46,714 bases of DNA from Oscillospiraceae bacterium. GTDB taxonomy: Bacteria > Bacillota > Clostridia > Oscillospirales > Ruminococcaceae. Under the pieces are notes generated by a model. The model was given only the letters and a program-made list of their open reading frames with translations. It did not search any database and had not been told where the DNA came from. Each line of letters opens with the position of its first letter. Within the stretch, counting starts at the first letter, position 1. Made by a program: the position numbers and the translations under genes. Positions 7,591 to 15,615 of the stretch are shown in pieces. The stretch spans positions 1-46,714 of the forward strand of contig SFFJ01000012.1 in assembly GCA_004557855.1 (NCBI GenBank), written 5' to 3'.

Positions 7591-9543
7591 TTATTTAGCA
7601 CCAACCCAGTTAGCATACAGGATAGCACGCTCGAAGCCCCAGAAGGAATCCTCGGCATAGTTATCGATGGTGTTGGGATAAACAGTAACATAGATGTTGG
7701 AGTACAGGGGAACCATGGGCAGCAGCTCATTCCAGCGAATGATATACTTCTCCCACAGGCTCAGGTAGGTAGCCTCGTCGCCGGGCTCTACGCCGTAAAC
7801 CATATCCATGGAGAGCTTATCCAGCTCCTTATCGTACAGGTGCTGTACGTTGTAGCCCTGCTCGATGTACTCGGGATCAGTGGTCCAGTTGTAGGACTCA
7901 TCATAGACACCGCCATTGTAGCCGGTAGCCAGGTTGAACATATTGTAGGTAGGAACAGAGAAGTCGCCGACAGCGCCGTTCATTTCCTGACGATACATAT
8001 AGCTCAACAGGCTGGGGAAGGTCATCTCGGTCTTAACGATGGAAACACCGGCAGCCTTGGTGGCATCGCTGCTCGCCAGCATGGTGGTCAGCAGGGCGGA
8101 AACGGAGTTACCCTCGGAGGAAGCCCAGTTCAGGGTAGCGGGCATCAGAATGGTGCCGTCAGCCAGAACCTTATTGAAGCTCTCATAGTACTTGGCCTGC
8201 TCCTCGGTTACCTTGGCATAGCGGACCTCACCGGAGCCGTCAACATAGTCGGAACCGTCAGCGTTATAAACAAAGCCGGCCTGCTTCAGCAGCTCAACAG
8301 CCTTTTCGGGGTTGTAGTCATAGTGGTTGACCTTCTTGTCGATGTCGGTCTTGTCGGTCATGGAGAAAGCGGTGCAGTAAGGACCATGCACTACGCTGCC
8401 CCAACCCTTACAGAAGGTCTGGGCAAACTCAACGCGATCCAGCAGGTAAGCAACAGCCTGACGGAACTCGGTGAACTGGGTGGGACCAAGGTCGCAGGCG
8501 AAGCCGAAGTAACCGTAACCGGCACGGTCATACTGGCTGGGGCTGCTGTCGATGGTGCCGGCCTCGATGAGGTCGAGAACAGCGTTAACCTGGGCGCCAT
8601 CGGCGATCCCGGAATAGATCTGGATCTGACCGGTGGAGATCATATCCATAACGGTATCATCGGAGGTCTTAACGATAACCAGCTTCTTGATACCGGGCTT
8701 CTGACCCTCGAAGTTGCCGTTGTAGTTCTCGTTTACTTCCAGAACGATCTCGCGGGAGCTCTCATCGAAGCTAACGAGGTTGTAGGGGCCTGCGGTAACA
8801 CGGTTACCGGTGGCAAAACGGCCGGCAGTAACGGTATCACCAACGGTTGCAGCGGTAAATTCCTTGCCGTCGGCATTTACAAAGTAAACGCCCTCGCCGT
8901 CATCCTTAACAGACCAGCCCTCGCCGAACCAGTAGGTGAGGTTAACGGCCTGCATGCGGGCATAAGCAATGTCATAGTAGTAGGGCAGATAAGAGGTCTC
9001 GCCATCCTCGCCGGTCTTGGCGATGGTGATGGAGAAGGTCTTCTCATCATACAGACGTACAGCGGAAAGAACGTTGGTCTCGCCGTTACGATAAGCCAGG
9101 CCGCCGGGCAGCATGTTATAGGTAGCGGAAACAACGCCCATCTCCTTACCTGCGGGGGAGACGAGGAACATGGTCCAGGCGACAAAGTTCTCGGCGGTAA
9201 CAGCCTCGCCGTTGTTGAACTTCAGGCCGTCATTGATGACGAACTTGAAGGTAACGTTGCCGTTCTCCTCCTCGATACGCTCGTAGGACTTAACGACAGT
9301 CTTGTTGATCACATAGTCACCGTGCTGGTTGCTCTCGATAGTGGTCATATCATCGGTGAGCTTCACGACCGCATTATCGGTGGCGTTGGGGTTTCTTACG
9401 AAAGCGGAATAGGCCCAGTCGCCGGACGCTTCGGTAGAAGTACCGATAACAACCTGACCGTCAGCTTTCTTCTTGCCCTCGCCGCAGGCTACCATGGTAA
9501 GAACCATGACTACAGCGAGCAACAGAGCCAGAAACTTTTTCAT
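7591..9543 (-). CDS. oppA: Oligopeptide-binding lipoprotein (OppA, SBP_bac_5 family)
   Basis: This 650-residue extracellular solute-binding protein captures peptides for the OppBCDF channel. A lipoprotein signal is clear: MKKFLALLLAVVMVLTMVAC, with the lipidated Cys at residue 20. The mature part has the family hallmarks: FKFVINDGLKFNNGEAVTAENF early and the two-lobe SBP_bac_5 layout afterwards, with AYLLDR and NPEKAVELLKQAGF in the middle. It is somewhat longer than usual (about 500-560), and the partner permease carries an extracellular propeller that it could contact. AAGGAGG precedes the ATG. The gene has its own promoter and terminator, so it is probably the most abundant product of the locus. 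Confidence 0.93.
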   Translation of the reverse strand: MKKFLALLLAVVMVLTMVACGEGKKKADGQVVIGTSTEASGDWAYSAFVRNPNATDNAVVKLTDDMTTIESNQHGDYVINKTVVKSYERIEEENGNVTFKFVINDGLKFNNGEAVTAENFVAWTMFLVSPAGKEMGVVSATYNMLPGGLAYRNGETNVLSAVRLYDEKTFSITIAKTGEDGETSYLPYYYDIAYARMQAVNLTYWFGEGWSVKDDGEGVYFVNADGKEFTAATVGDTVTAGRFATGNRVTAGPYNLVSFDESSREIVLEVNENYNGNFEGQKPGIKKLVIVKTSDDTVMDMISTGQIQIYSGIADGAQVNAVLDLIEAGTIDSSPSQYDRAGYGYFGFACDLGPTQFTEFRQAVAYLLDRVEFAQTFCKGWGSVVHGPYCTAFSMTDKTDIDKKVNHYDYNPEKAVELLKQAGFVYNADGSDYVDGSGEVRYAKVTEEQAKYYESFNKVLADGTILMPATLNWASSEGNSVSALLTTMLASSDATKAAGVSIVKTEMTFPSLLSYMYRQEMNGAVGDFSVPTYNMFNLATGYNGGVYDESYNWTTDPEYIEQGYNVQHLYDKELDKLSMDMVYGVEPGDEATYLSLWEKYIIRWNELLPMVPLYSNIYVTVYPNTIDNYAEDSFWGFERAILYANWVGAK

Positions 9544-9678
9544 GTTGCAGATCCTCCTTATTGTTTTTATTGTTTTTTCTATTTTGAATCGGGCTTGCGC
9601 CGCGGATTCACATGGTTATTTGGGGGAAAAATGATCGTTTTCAGGGTATTTCCTGCAATCGATTAAATTTTATAGTTT

Positions 9679-9707
9679 ATACTATCATATTTATTTATCT
9701 TTGTCAA
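9679..9707 (-). promoter_or_regulatory. Strong sigma-A promoter of oppA, with a short inverted repeat at the -10
   Basis: On the minus strand TTGACA (9707-9702) and TAGTAT (9684-9679) are 17 bases apart, with TGA before the -10 (extended -10). The repeat ATAGT-TTAT-ACTAT (9672-9685) overlaps the -10 and could be an operator. The transcript would have an AT-rich leader of about 130 bases before the oppA ATG. Confidence 0.8.
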
Positions 9708-9810
9708 TTCTGTAATGCAGGACAATCGCATCATATCCTGCGTTTTTATTAGAACTGACTAGTTTATTTTTGGCAGTCCCCTGCCCTGTTTCATAATTTA
9801 CACAATAGTA

Positions 9811-11514
9811 TTATTCAATTCCGGTCATATCATAGCCCTTCAGCCACTCGCTGGCGGTCCGGCATACCCCGTTCAGGCAGCTTTCCTCAAAGGGGCTTTC
9901 CAGTCCGGCGTTCTTCAGCAGCTCGGTAAATACCCGGCTGCCGCCCTGGCGGGTATAGGCCATGTAATGCTCCCAGGCGTCCTTGCGGTCCTTCTGCTCC
10001 ATCGCCCACATCTGCAGGGCAACCGTCTGCGCCAGGCAGTAATCGATATAATAGAACGGGCTGGAATAAATATGGTGCTGCCGCTGCCAGCCCTCGCCCT
10101 CGCTGTAGAACGGAATATCGCCGTCCAGCTTCATCCACGGCATATAGATGCCCAAAAGCTCCTTCCAGACGTTATGGCGCTCTCTCGGGGTCATATCGGG
10201 CTTTTCGTATACCACGTGCTGGAAGTGGTCTACCATGGTGCCGTAAGGGATAAAGGTAAGGGCGCCGGAAAGATGGCTGTAACGGAACTTGCGGGCGTCC
10301 TCCCCGAAGAAGCCCTCTGCCCATGGCCACGCCATAAATTCCATCGACATGGAATGAACCTCGCAGCCCTCCATGCTGGGCCAGATGTAGGAGGTGGGGA
10401 TGCGGTGGCGGTTCATATAGGCGGCAAAGGCGTGGCCGGCCTCGTGGGTCACTACCTCCACGTCGTGCTGGGTGCCGTTAAAGTTGGCAAAGATAAAGGG
10501 AACCTCATAATCGGCGATGCTGGTGCAGTAGCCGCCGCTGCGCTTGCCCTCGGTGGAAAGCACGTCCAGCAGCTCATTATCCAGCATCATGCGGAAGAAC
10601 TCACCGGTTTCGGGGGAAAGCTCATCATAGAACTTGCGGCCCATCGCCAAAATCTCATCGGGGGTGCCGACGGGCTTGGGGTTGCCGGAACGGAATTCCA
10701 GCGCATTATCGGCAAAGCTCATGGGGTATTCCTTGCCCAGGCGCTTGGCCTGCTCCCGGTAAATGGCATCCGCCACCGGCACAAGGTACTTCACTACTGC
10801 CCGGCGGAACTTCTCGACGTCCTCCTTGGTGTAGCAGTTGCGCCCCATGCGGTAGTAGCCCAGGGTGGTATAGCCCTCATAACCCAGCTTTTTGCCCATT
10901 TCATCCCGCAGGTGGGTCAGCTTATCGTACAGCTCATCAAATTTGGCCTGGTTTTCCTTGTACCAGTCGCCTTCGGCCTTCCATGCGGCCAGGCGGCGGG
11001 CGTCGTCGGGGTCGCTCTTAAAGGGCGTCAGCTGCGAAAGGGTATATACGCCGCCCTCAAAGGGGATCTGTGCGGAGGCCAGCAGCTTTTCATACTCAAC
11101 GGTCAGCTCGTTTTCCTTCTGCAGGTCCTCAATAATAGCGGGAGAGAAGGTTCTCCGGGCGATTTCGGCATTTACAAACATCAGATCGCCGTATTCCGCC
11201 GCGAACTCCGGACGATAGGGGGACTCCAGCATCACCTGTGTCCAGGCCTGATTGCACTCCTCCAGCTCGGGGTCTACCTTATTCCAGAACTTCATTTCCC
11301 CATCGTAAAAGGCGTTGCGGGTATCGATGGTGTGGCGGATGTGCGCAAGATTGGCATAGGTGCTGATGTGCTTATTCAGCTTTTCGTGCGCAAGGAAAAG
11401 CTCCTTGGCTTCGTCATAGCTTTTGGCAGCCTTCAGCTTTTCGGTCAAGCCGTTCAGCTCGGCCTTCAACTGCTCGGCATCCGGCCGTTCATATTTCATT
11501 TCGGAAAATTTCAT
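9811..11514 (-). CDS. pepF: M3-family oligoendopeptidase F
   Basis: The 567-residue cytosolic zinc metallopeptidase degrades short peptides. The HExxH zinc site is in VVTHEAGHAFAAYMN (about residues 355-369), and the third ligand Glu follows in the SMEGCEVHSMSMEF segment, as in M3 peptidases. Length matches the M3 oligoendopeptidase subgroup (about 550-570). It lies directly upstream of the opp genes on the same strand, so imported oligopeptides are its natural substrates (inference). AAGGAGG precedes the ATG and a near-perfect promoter drives it. Confidence 0.95.
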   Translation of the reverse strand: MKFSEMKYERPDAEQLKAELNGLTEKLKAAKSYDEAKELFLAHEKLNKHISTYANLAHIRHTIDTRNAFYDGEMKFWNKVDPELEECNQAWTQVMLESPYRPEFAAEYGDLMFVNAEIARRTFSPAIIEDLQKENELTVEYEKLLASAQIPFEGGVYTLSQLTPFKSDPDDARRLAAWKAEGDWYKENQAKFDELYDKLTHLRDEMGKKLGYEGYTTLGYYRMGRNCYTKEDVEKFRRAVVKYLVPVADAIYREQAKRLGKEYPMSFADNALEFRSGNPKPVGTPDEILAMGRKFYDELSPETGEFFRMMLDNELLDVLSTEGKRSGGYCTSIADYEVPFIFANFNGTQHDVEVVTHEAGHAFAAYMNRHRIPTSYIWPSMEGCEVHSMSMEFMAWPWAEGFFGEDARKFRYSHLSGALTFIPYGTMVDHFQHVVYEKPDMTPRERHNVWKELLGIYMPWMKLDGDIPFYSEGEGWQRQHHIYSSPFYYIDYCLAQTVALQMWAMEQKDRKDAWEHYMAYTRQGGSRVFTELLKNAGLESPFEESCLNGVCRTASEWLKGYDMTGIE

Positions 11515-11546
11515 GGTAAAGCCCTCCTTATAGTATAATGAAAATC

Positions 11547-11575
11547 ATTATAGCCCAATTCACTTTGTAAATCAA
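11547..11575 (-). promoter_or_regulatory. Sigma-A promoter of pepF
   Basis: On the minus strand TTGATT (11575-11570) and consensus TATAAT (11552-11547) are 17 bases apart, about 30 bases before the ATG. The remaining sequence from 11576 to 11716 holds no visible gene. Confidence 0.85.
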
Positions 11576-11716
11576 CCGTTATTTTTCTATAAAATGGGGA
11601 CAAATACACCCGAAGAAAGGAAAATGCCCATTAGAATTGCTTAATGATTTTACACTTGATATTAGAAGCACTTATGGAATTTATCATAAAATGATGCGGT
11701 AACCCTTTCTTAATAC

Positions 11717-11757
11717 AAAAAACCGGCAGCAATCCATAAGGAAAGCTACCGGCTTTT
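11717..11757 (-). terminator. Terminator after tsf
   Basis: The minus-strand RNA pairs AGCCGGUAGC with GCUGCCGGUU (ten pairs, two of them G-U) around a loop of about 14 bases, followed by a U-run. It ends the rpsB-tsf transcript. Confidence 0.75.
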
Positions 11758-11793
11758 CTGTTATTGATAAGCAGTGCTAATGGGATATTCGCC

Positions 11794-12717
11794 TTATTTT
11801 ACCATACTGGCAACTTCAGCAGCGAAGTCATCCTCGCGCTTCTCGATGCCCTCGCCCTTTTCATAACGGACGAATTCGGCAACCTTGATGGTGCCGCCCA
11901 GCTCCTTGCCGGTCTTCTCAATGTATTCTGCGACATCAATTTCGCCGTCCTTAACAAAGGGCTGTTTGAGCAGGCAGACTTCCTTATAGAACTTGTTGAT
12001 ACGGCCATCGACCATCTTTTCCTTCACCTGATCGGGCTTGCCGGCCAGCTTGGGATCGTTCTCGATCTGGGCCAGAACGATCTCTTTCTCCTTGGCAACT
12101 ACGTCCTCGGGAACGCACATGGGGCAGATATAGCTGGGGCTGACGGCTGCGATCTGCATGGCGATATCCTTACCGAAGGTCTCGAAGTCCTTATCGGCAG
12201 CAACGCCATCCAGCTCGAACTTAACCAGAACGCCGATACGACCGCCGCCGTGGGTGTAGCTGACTACATTGCCCTCGTAGCGGGTAAAGCGACGGATCTT
12301 CAGGTTTTCGCCGATGGTGAGGATCTTATCCTTCAGGGCAGCATCAACGGTAACATCGGTGCCGGCCAGCTTGCAGTTCATCAGGGCGTCAACGTCGGCG
12401 GGGTTCTCATCGATAACGGTCTTGGCGCAGGCCTCAACAAAGCTGATGAATTCAGCGTTCTTGCCGACGAAGTCGGTCTCGGAGTTGATCTCGATCACAA
12501 CGCCGACCTTCTTATCGTAGTCTACCATAGTGCAGACGATACCCTCGGCAGCAACACGGCCGGACTTCTTGGCAGCAGCGGCCAGGCCCTTTTCACGCAG
12601 GAACTCGATCGCCTTTTCTACATCGCCGTCGGAAGCGGTCAGGGCCTTTTTGCAGTCCATCATGCCGCAGCCGGTCTTTTCGCGCAGGTCCTTAACATCT
12701 TGAGCAGTAAATGCCAT
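11794..12717 (-). CDS. tsf: Translation elongation factor Ts
   Basis: EF-Ts recycles EF-Tu from the GDP to the GTP state. The 307-residue product starts MAFTAQDVKDLREKTGCGMMDCKKAL, the canonical N-terminal UBA-like domain and signature, followed by two dimerisation subdomains; EINSETDFVGKN is the conserved Tu-contact motif. An in-frame start 16 codons upstream is rejected because AGGAGG lies the right distance before this ATG. It is downstream of rpsB, the usual bacterial arrangement, with a hairpin terminator in the gap. Confidence 0.97.
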   Translation of the reverse strand: MAFTAQDVKDLREKTGCGMMDCKKALTASDGDVEKAIEFLREKGLAAAAKKSGRVAAEGIVCTMVDYDKKVGVVIEINSETDFVGKNAEFISFVEACAKTVIDENPADVDALMNCKLAGTDVTVDAALKDKILTIGENLKIRRFTRYEGNVVSYTHGGGRIGVLVKFELDGVAADKDFETFGKDIAMQIAAVSPSYICPMCVPEDVVAKEKEIVLAQIENDPKLAGKPDQVKEKMVDGRINKFYKEVCLLKQPFVKDGEIDVAEYIEKTGKELGGTIKVAEFVRYEKGEGIEKREDDFAAEVASMVK

Positions 12718-12763
12718 TTTTGTTTCCTCCTGTATCTTTAATGGGTATTTATCACGTTTTCTC

Positions 12764-12792
12764 AAGAAAAGCCCGAAGGTGCTTCGGGCTTC
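12764..12792 (-). terminator. Hairpin terminator or attenuator between rpsB and tsf
   Basis: GCCCGAAG pairs with CTTCGGGC with a 3-base loop, extended by A-U pairs, followed on the minus strand by CTTTTCTT. It would lower tsf expression relative to rpsB. No separate tsf promoter is obvious, so read-through is expected. Confidence 0.7.
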
Positions 12793-12807
12793 TCCGTACT
12801 ATTCTGA

Positions 12808-13545
12808 TTATTCCTCGGTCTCGGCAGCCTCGGCTTCGGCCTCTGCCTCGGCAGCGCCCATAGCGCCCTGATGGCCCTCGATGATGGCGTTGGCCATCGC
12901 AGAGGAGATCAGCTTAACGGCACGGATGGCGTCATCATTACCGGGGATGACATAGTCGATCTCATCGGGATCGCAGTTGGTATCAACGATAGCGATAACG
13001 GGGATGCCCAGCTTGTGTGCTTCGGCAACGGCGATCTTCTCCTTGCGGGGATCGACAACGAACATAGCGGCGGGCAGCTTGTTCATTTCCTTGATGCCGC
13101 CGAGATATTTTTCGAGCTTCTCGATCTCGAGCTCCAGCTTAACGACTTCCTTCTTGGGCAGACGCTCGAAGGTGCCGTCGGCCTCCATCTTGCGCAGCTG
13201 CTCCAGACGACGGATGCGCTTGCGGATGGTTTCGAAGTTGGTGAGCATGCCGCCCAGCCAACGAGCGTTTACAAAGTAAGCACCGGCGCGCTCGGCTTCC
13301 TCACGGATGGAATCGCCGGCCTGCTTTTTGGTACCGACAAACAGTACGGTGCCGCCGTTTGCGGAAAGCTCACGAACGAAGTCATAAGCCTCCTCCAGCT
13401 TCTTAACGGTCTTCTGCAGGTCGATGATGTAGATGCCGTTACGCTCGGTGAAGATGTACTGCGCCATCTTGGGGTTCCAGCGACGGGTCTGGTGACCAAA
13501 GTGTACGCCGGCCTCCAGAAGCTGTTTCATAGATACTACTGCCAT
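12808..13545 (-). CDS. rpsB: 30S ribosomal protein S2
   Basis: The 245-residue product is a small-subunit protein needed for S1-type initiation interactions. It begins MAVVSMKQLLEAGVHFGHQ, with RRWNPKMAQYIFTERNGIYIIDL and VVDPRKEKIAVAEAHKLGIPVI as family hallmarks, and ends in an acidic Ala/Glu tail. The longer in-frame opening is rejected: GGAGGAAAAAAC precedes this ATG. It is the first gene of the rpsB-tsf operon. Confidence 0.97.
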   Translation of the reverse strand: MAVVSMKQLLEAGVHFGHQTRRWNPKMAQYIFTERNGIYIIDLQKTVKKLEEAYDFVRELSANGGTVLFVGTKKQAGDSIREEAERAGAYFVNARWLGGMLTNFETIRKRIRRLEQLRKMEADGTFERLPKKEVVKLELEIEKLEKYLGGIKEMNKLPAAMFVVDPRKEKIAVAEAHKLGIPVIAIVDTNCDPDEIDYVIPGNDDAIRAVKLISSAMANAIIEGHQGAMGAAEAEAEAEAAETEE

Positions 13546-13657
13546 GTTTTTTCCTCCAAAAATTTGTTTTTTGTAACCTCTGCGGCAGTCATCTCCGCCC
13601 TGCCACCCTTGCGGGCACATGGCCGAACAGATCGTACCGCATGCGTTTTACCGGTAT

Positions 13658-13686
13658 AGTTTATCATAGGATGATAGAAAAAGCAA
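13658..13686 (-). promoter_or_regulatory. Promoter of rpsB-tsf
   Basis: On the minus strand TTGCTT (13686-13681) and TAAACT (13663-13658) are 17 bases apart, with a TGA extended -10. The leader to the rpsB ATG is about 105 bases and can fold (for example GGCAG with CTGCC), leaving room for S2 autoregulation, which is not shown here. Confidence 0.65.
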
Positions 13687-13736
13687 GCACTAAATGCAAG
13701 AAATCCGGCAGATTTTGCACCTTTCCGGGCTCCTTT

Positions 13737-14024
13737 TTAATGTAAAGCCCCCGCAAAGGGAGAACGCCTGCGGGGCGGCGCCGGGCAGGCGATGTTTTCC
13801 ACCAGAACGGTATCCTCGCCGATGCACTTGATTTGCCCCCATGGGATGATGAGGTCTGGCTCCCGGCCCAGCAGCCCGAAAAAGCGCGGCCGCCCGTAGA
13901 TGATAAGGGAGCAGATGAGGGCGGTGCAGGTATCGAATTCGACATCCGAGACGCACCCGAGGCAGGCACCGTTTTTGATATTGACCACCTCCTTGCAGCG
14001 CAGGTCCATCAGACTGCACATCAT
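13737..14024 (-). CDS. ymxH: YlmC/YmxH family PRC-barrel sporulation protein
   Basis: The 95-residue product has the PRC-barrel fold pattern: RCKEVVNIKNGACLGCVSDVEFD, then FGREPDL-like and IPWGQIKCIGEDTVLVE strands. In Bacillus and Clostridia small PRC-barrel proteins of the YlmC/YmxH group are linked to sporulation, and the gene commonly follows sigG, as it does here with a gap of about 60 bases. GGGAGGG precedes the ATG. The molecular role is not established in the family. The C-terminal Pro/Arg-rich tail looks disordered. Confidence 0.85.
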   Translation of the reverse strand: MMCSLMDLRCKEVVNIKNGACLGCVSDVEFDTCTALICSLIIYGRPRFFGLLGREPDLIIPWGQIKCIGEDTVLVENIACPAPPRRRSPFAGALH

Positions 14025-14084
14025 CCGCTTCCCTCCCCTATCGCCGGTTCTTGTATCTATCCTATGCGGCAGGGCTTTTCCGGT

Positions 14085-14852
14085 TTACAGCTGCGTTTTG
14101 ATATGCTGCAGCGCACCCTTTTCAATACGGGAGACCTGTGCCTGTGAGATGCCCACCACCCGGCTGACCTCCATCTGTGTTTTTCCGGCGAAAAAGCGCA
14201 GGGACAATATCTTTTTCTCACGGTCGGAGAGTGCCTCCATCGCCTGACGCAGCAGCATTTCATCCAGCCAGTCGCTGACCCCGGTTTTATCCTGTACCTG
14301 GTCGATGATGCAGACATTTTCCCGGCCGTCGGAATAGGCGGGGTCATAGAGGGAGGTTGGCTCCATGATGGCTTCCATCGCCAGCACCACGTCCTCCTTG
14401 GGCTGCCCCATCGCCGCCGCGATCTCCTCTACCGTCGGTTCACGATTGAGGGCGTTTTGCAGCTCTTCCTTCTTTTTCAGGGCGGCAATGGCCTGCTCCC
14501 GCACACGGCGGGTCACCTTGACCATGCCGCAATCCCGCAAGAACCGCCGCATTTCCCCGATGATGAGCGAAAAGGCGTAGGTGCTTAACCGCAGCCCCAA
14601 TTCGATATCGAAGCGTTCAATGGCCTTGATGAGACCGATGCAGCCCACCTGAAAGAGATCATCGGGATTGCCGCCCCGGCCGCTGAAGCGCTGGACGGCG
14701 CTTAAAACCAGCTTGAGGTTGCATTCCACCAGAAGATTGCGGGCAGCCTTATCCCCGGCGTGTGCCCGCCGCAGCAGCTCATTGGTCTCCTCGTGCTTCA
14801 ACGTCTTGAGCTTGGATGTATCAACACCGCTGATCTCAACTTTATAATACAT
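14085..14852 (-). CDS. sigG: Forespore-specific RNA polymerase sigma factor SigG
   Basis: Sigma-G directs late forespore transcription after engulfment. The 255-residue product carries the N-terminal SigG hallmark KVEISGVDTSKLKTL; region 2 with the polymerase-binding stretch DLFQVGCIGLIKAIERFD and melting region RLSTYAFSLIIGEMRRFLRD; region 3 (EPTVEEIAAAMG); and region 4 with the helix-turn-helix TQMEVSRVVGISQAQVSRIE. GGAGG lies 8 bases before the ATG. In Bacillus the gene follows spoIIGA-sigE; here those are about 16 kb away on the same strand. A sigma-F/G-type autoregulatory promoter was not identified with confidence. Confidence 0.96.
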   Translation of the reverse strand: MYYKVEISGVDTSKLKTLKHEETNELLRRAHAGDKAARNLLVECNLKLVLSAVQRFSGRGGNPDDLFQVGCIGLIKAIERFDIELGLRLSTYAFSLIIGEMRRFLRDCGMVKVTRRVREQAIAALKKKEELQNALNREPTVEEIAAAMGQPKEDVVLAMEAIMEPTSLYDPAYSDGRENVCIIDQVQDKTGVSDWLDEMLLRQAMEALSDREKKILSLRFFAGKTQMEVSRVVGISQAQVSRIEKGALQHIKTQL

Positions 14853-14940
14853 GGCCTGAACCTCCGCCGGTACAATGGCAGAAGTATGGGCCGCCCCGCC
14901 GGGCAGTAAACAGCGCCGTGCATTGAAAGAAATGGAAATG

Positions 14941-14966
14941 AAAAAACCGCAGTCACCGCTGCGGCT
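14941..14966 (-). terminator. Terminator after rqcP
   Basis: CCGCAG pairs with CTGCGG around a 6-base loop, extended by A-U pairs and followed by six U on the minus strand. It separates rqcP from sigG. Confidence 0.75.
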
Positions 14967-14972
14967 TTCCCG

Positions 14973-15212
14973 TTACAGGATCTCGAAATTTTCCGAGGCG
15001 TTATCCTTATTGGTGGTCTCCTTGAGGGCGGTGACCCGCAGCTTGACCGGCTTTTGCCCGAGATTGATCTCGATGACGTCCCCGATTTTGACCTCGTAGG
15101 ACGCACGGGCTACCCTGCCGTTGACCACCACGCGTTCGGCATCGCAGGCTTCATTGGCTACGGTGCGCCGCTTGATGATGCGTGAGACCTTGAGATATTT
15201 ATCCAGCCGCAT
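14973..15212 (-). CDS. rqcP: RqcP/YabO-type S4-domain RNA-binding protein
   Basis: The 79-residue product is a bare S4 domain: MRLDKYLKVSRIIKRRTVANEACD, VVVNGRVA and KIGDVIEI are the usual motifs. The family (Bacillus YabO, renamed RqcP) works with RqcH in adding alanine tails to stalled chains on 60S-like obstructed 50S subunits. The neighbourhood yabM-mazG-hup-rqcP matches the Bacillus yabM-yabN-yabO block. An AAGGAGGAG site lies close to the hup terminator hairpin. In Bacillus yabP, yabQ and divIC follow; here they are absent and sigG follows. Confidence 0.9.
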   Translation of the reverse strand: MRLDKYLKVSRIIKRRTVANEACDAERVVVNGRVARASYEVKIGDVIEINLGQKPVKLRVTALKETTNKDNASENFEIL

Positions 15213-15225
15213 ACGGCTCCTCCTT

Positions 15226-15255
15226 ATAAAAGAGCCGGTGCGCTGGCACCGGCTC
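15226..15255 (-). terminator. Terminator after hup
   Basis: GAGCCGGTG pairs with CACCGGCTC around a 6-base loop, followed by UUUUAU on the minus strand. The rqcP ribosome site begins right after it, so read-through probably sets rqcP level. Confidence 0.75.
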
Positions 15256-15266
15256 CGCAGAAACTC

Positions 15267-15539
15267 TTATTTTACAGCGTCCTTGAGACCCTTGCCGGCC
15301 TTGAATACGGGAGCCTTGCTGGCGGCAATAGTGATGGACTCACCGGTCTTGGGGTTGATGCCGGCATGAGCGGCACGAGTCTTGACCTCGAAAGAGCCAA
15401 AACCGGTCAGGGAAATCTTATCGCCCTTCTTCAGAGTCTCGGTAACGGTTTCCAGAACAGCAGAAACAGCCTTCTCGGCGTCCTTTTTGGTCATTCCGGC
15501 CTTCTCGGCTACGGCAACGATCATTTCAGCTTTAGTCAT
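15267..15539 (-). CDS. hup: HU-family nucleoid DNA-binding protein
   Basis: The 90-residue product is a canonical bacterial HU: MTKAEMIVAVAEKAGMTKKDAEKA forms the helical dimerisation body, GDKISLTGFGSFEVKTRAA the strand region, and GINPKTGESITI with the following AFKAGK-like end the DNA-binding arm. Length is exactly as expected. CAGGAGG precedes the ATG. It lies between mazG and rqcP, a common clostridial arrangement. It should bend and compact DNA without strong sequence preference. Confidence 0.96.
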   Translation of the reverse strand: MTKAEMIVAVAEKAGMTKKDAEKAVSAVLETVTETLKKGDKISLTGFGSFEVKTRAAHAGINPKTGESITIAASKAPVFKAGKGLKDAVK

Positions 15540-15615
15540 GTTTGTTTCCTCCTGATTTTTAAATAGCGGGCAACCCTGCCCATATATACACAGCGCACGT
15601 TTGGCCGAAAACGGC

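Noticed and set aside
7579..9666. A 695-codon plus-strand frame opposite oppA
   Set aside because: Gly/Val/Ile-rich shadow of the codon bias of oppA; no start signal and no recognised domain.
9771..9785. Hairpin GGCAG-TCCC-CTGCC after pepF as its terminator
   Set aside because: Only five base pairs, and the minus-strand sequence after it is A-rich rather than U-rich. No convincing pepF terminator was found.
9967..11538. A 523-codon plus-strand frame opposite pepF
   Set aside because: Shadow frame caused by the high-GC third positions of pepF, which has the intact HExxH site.
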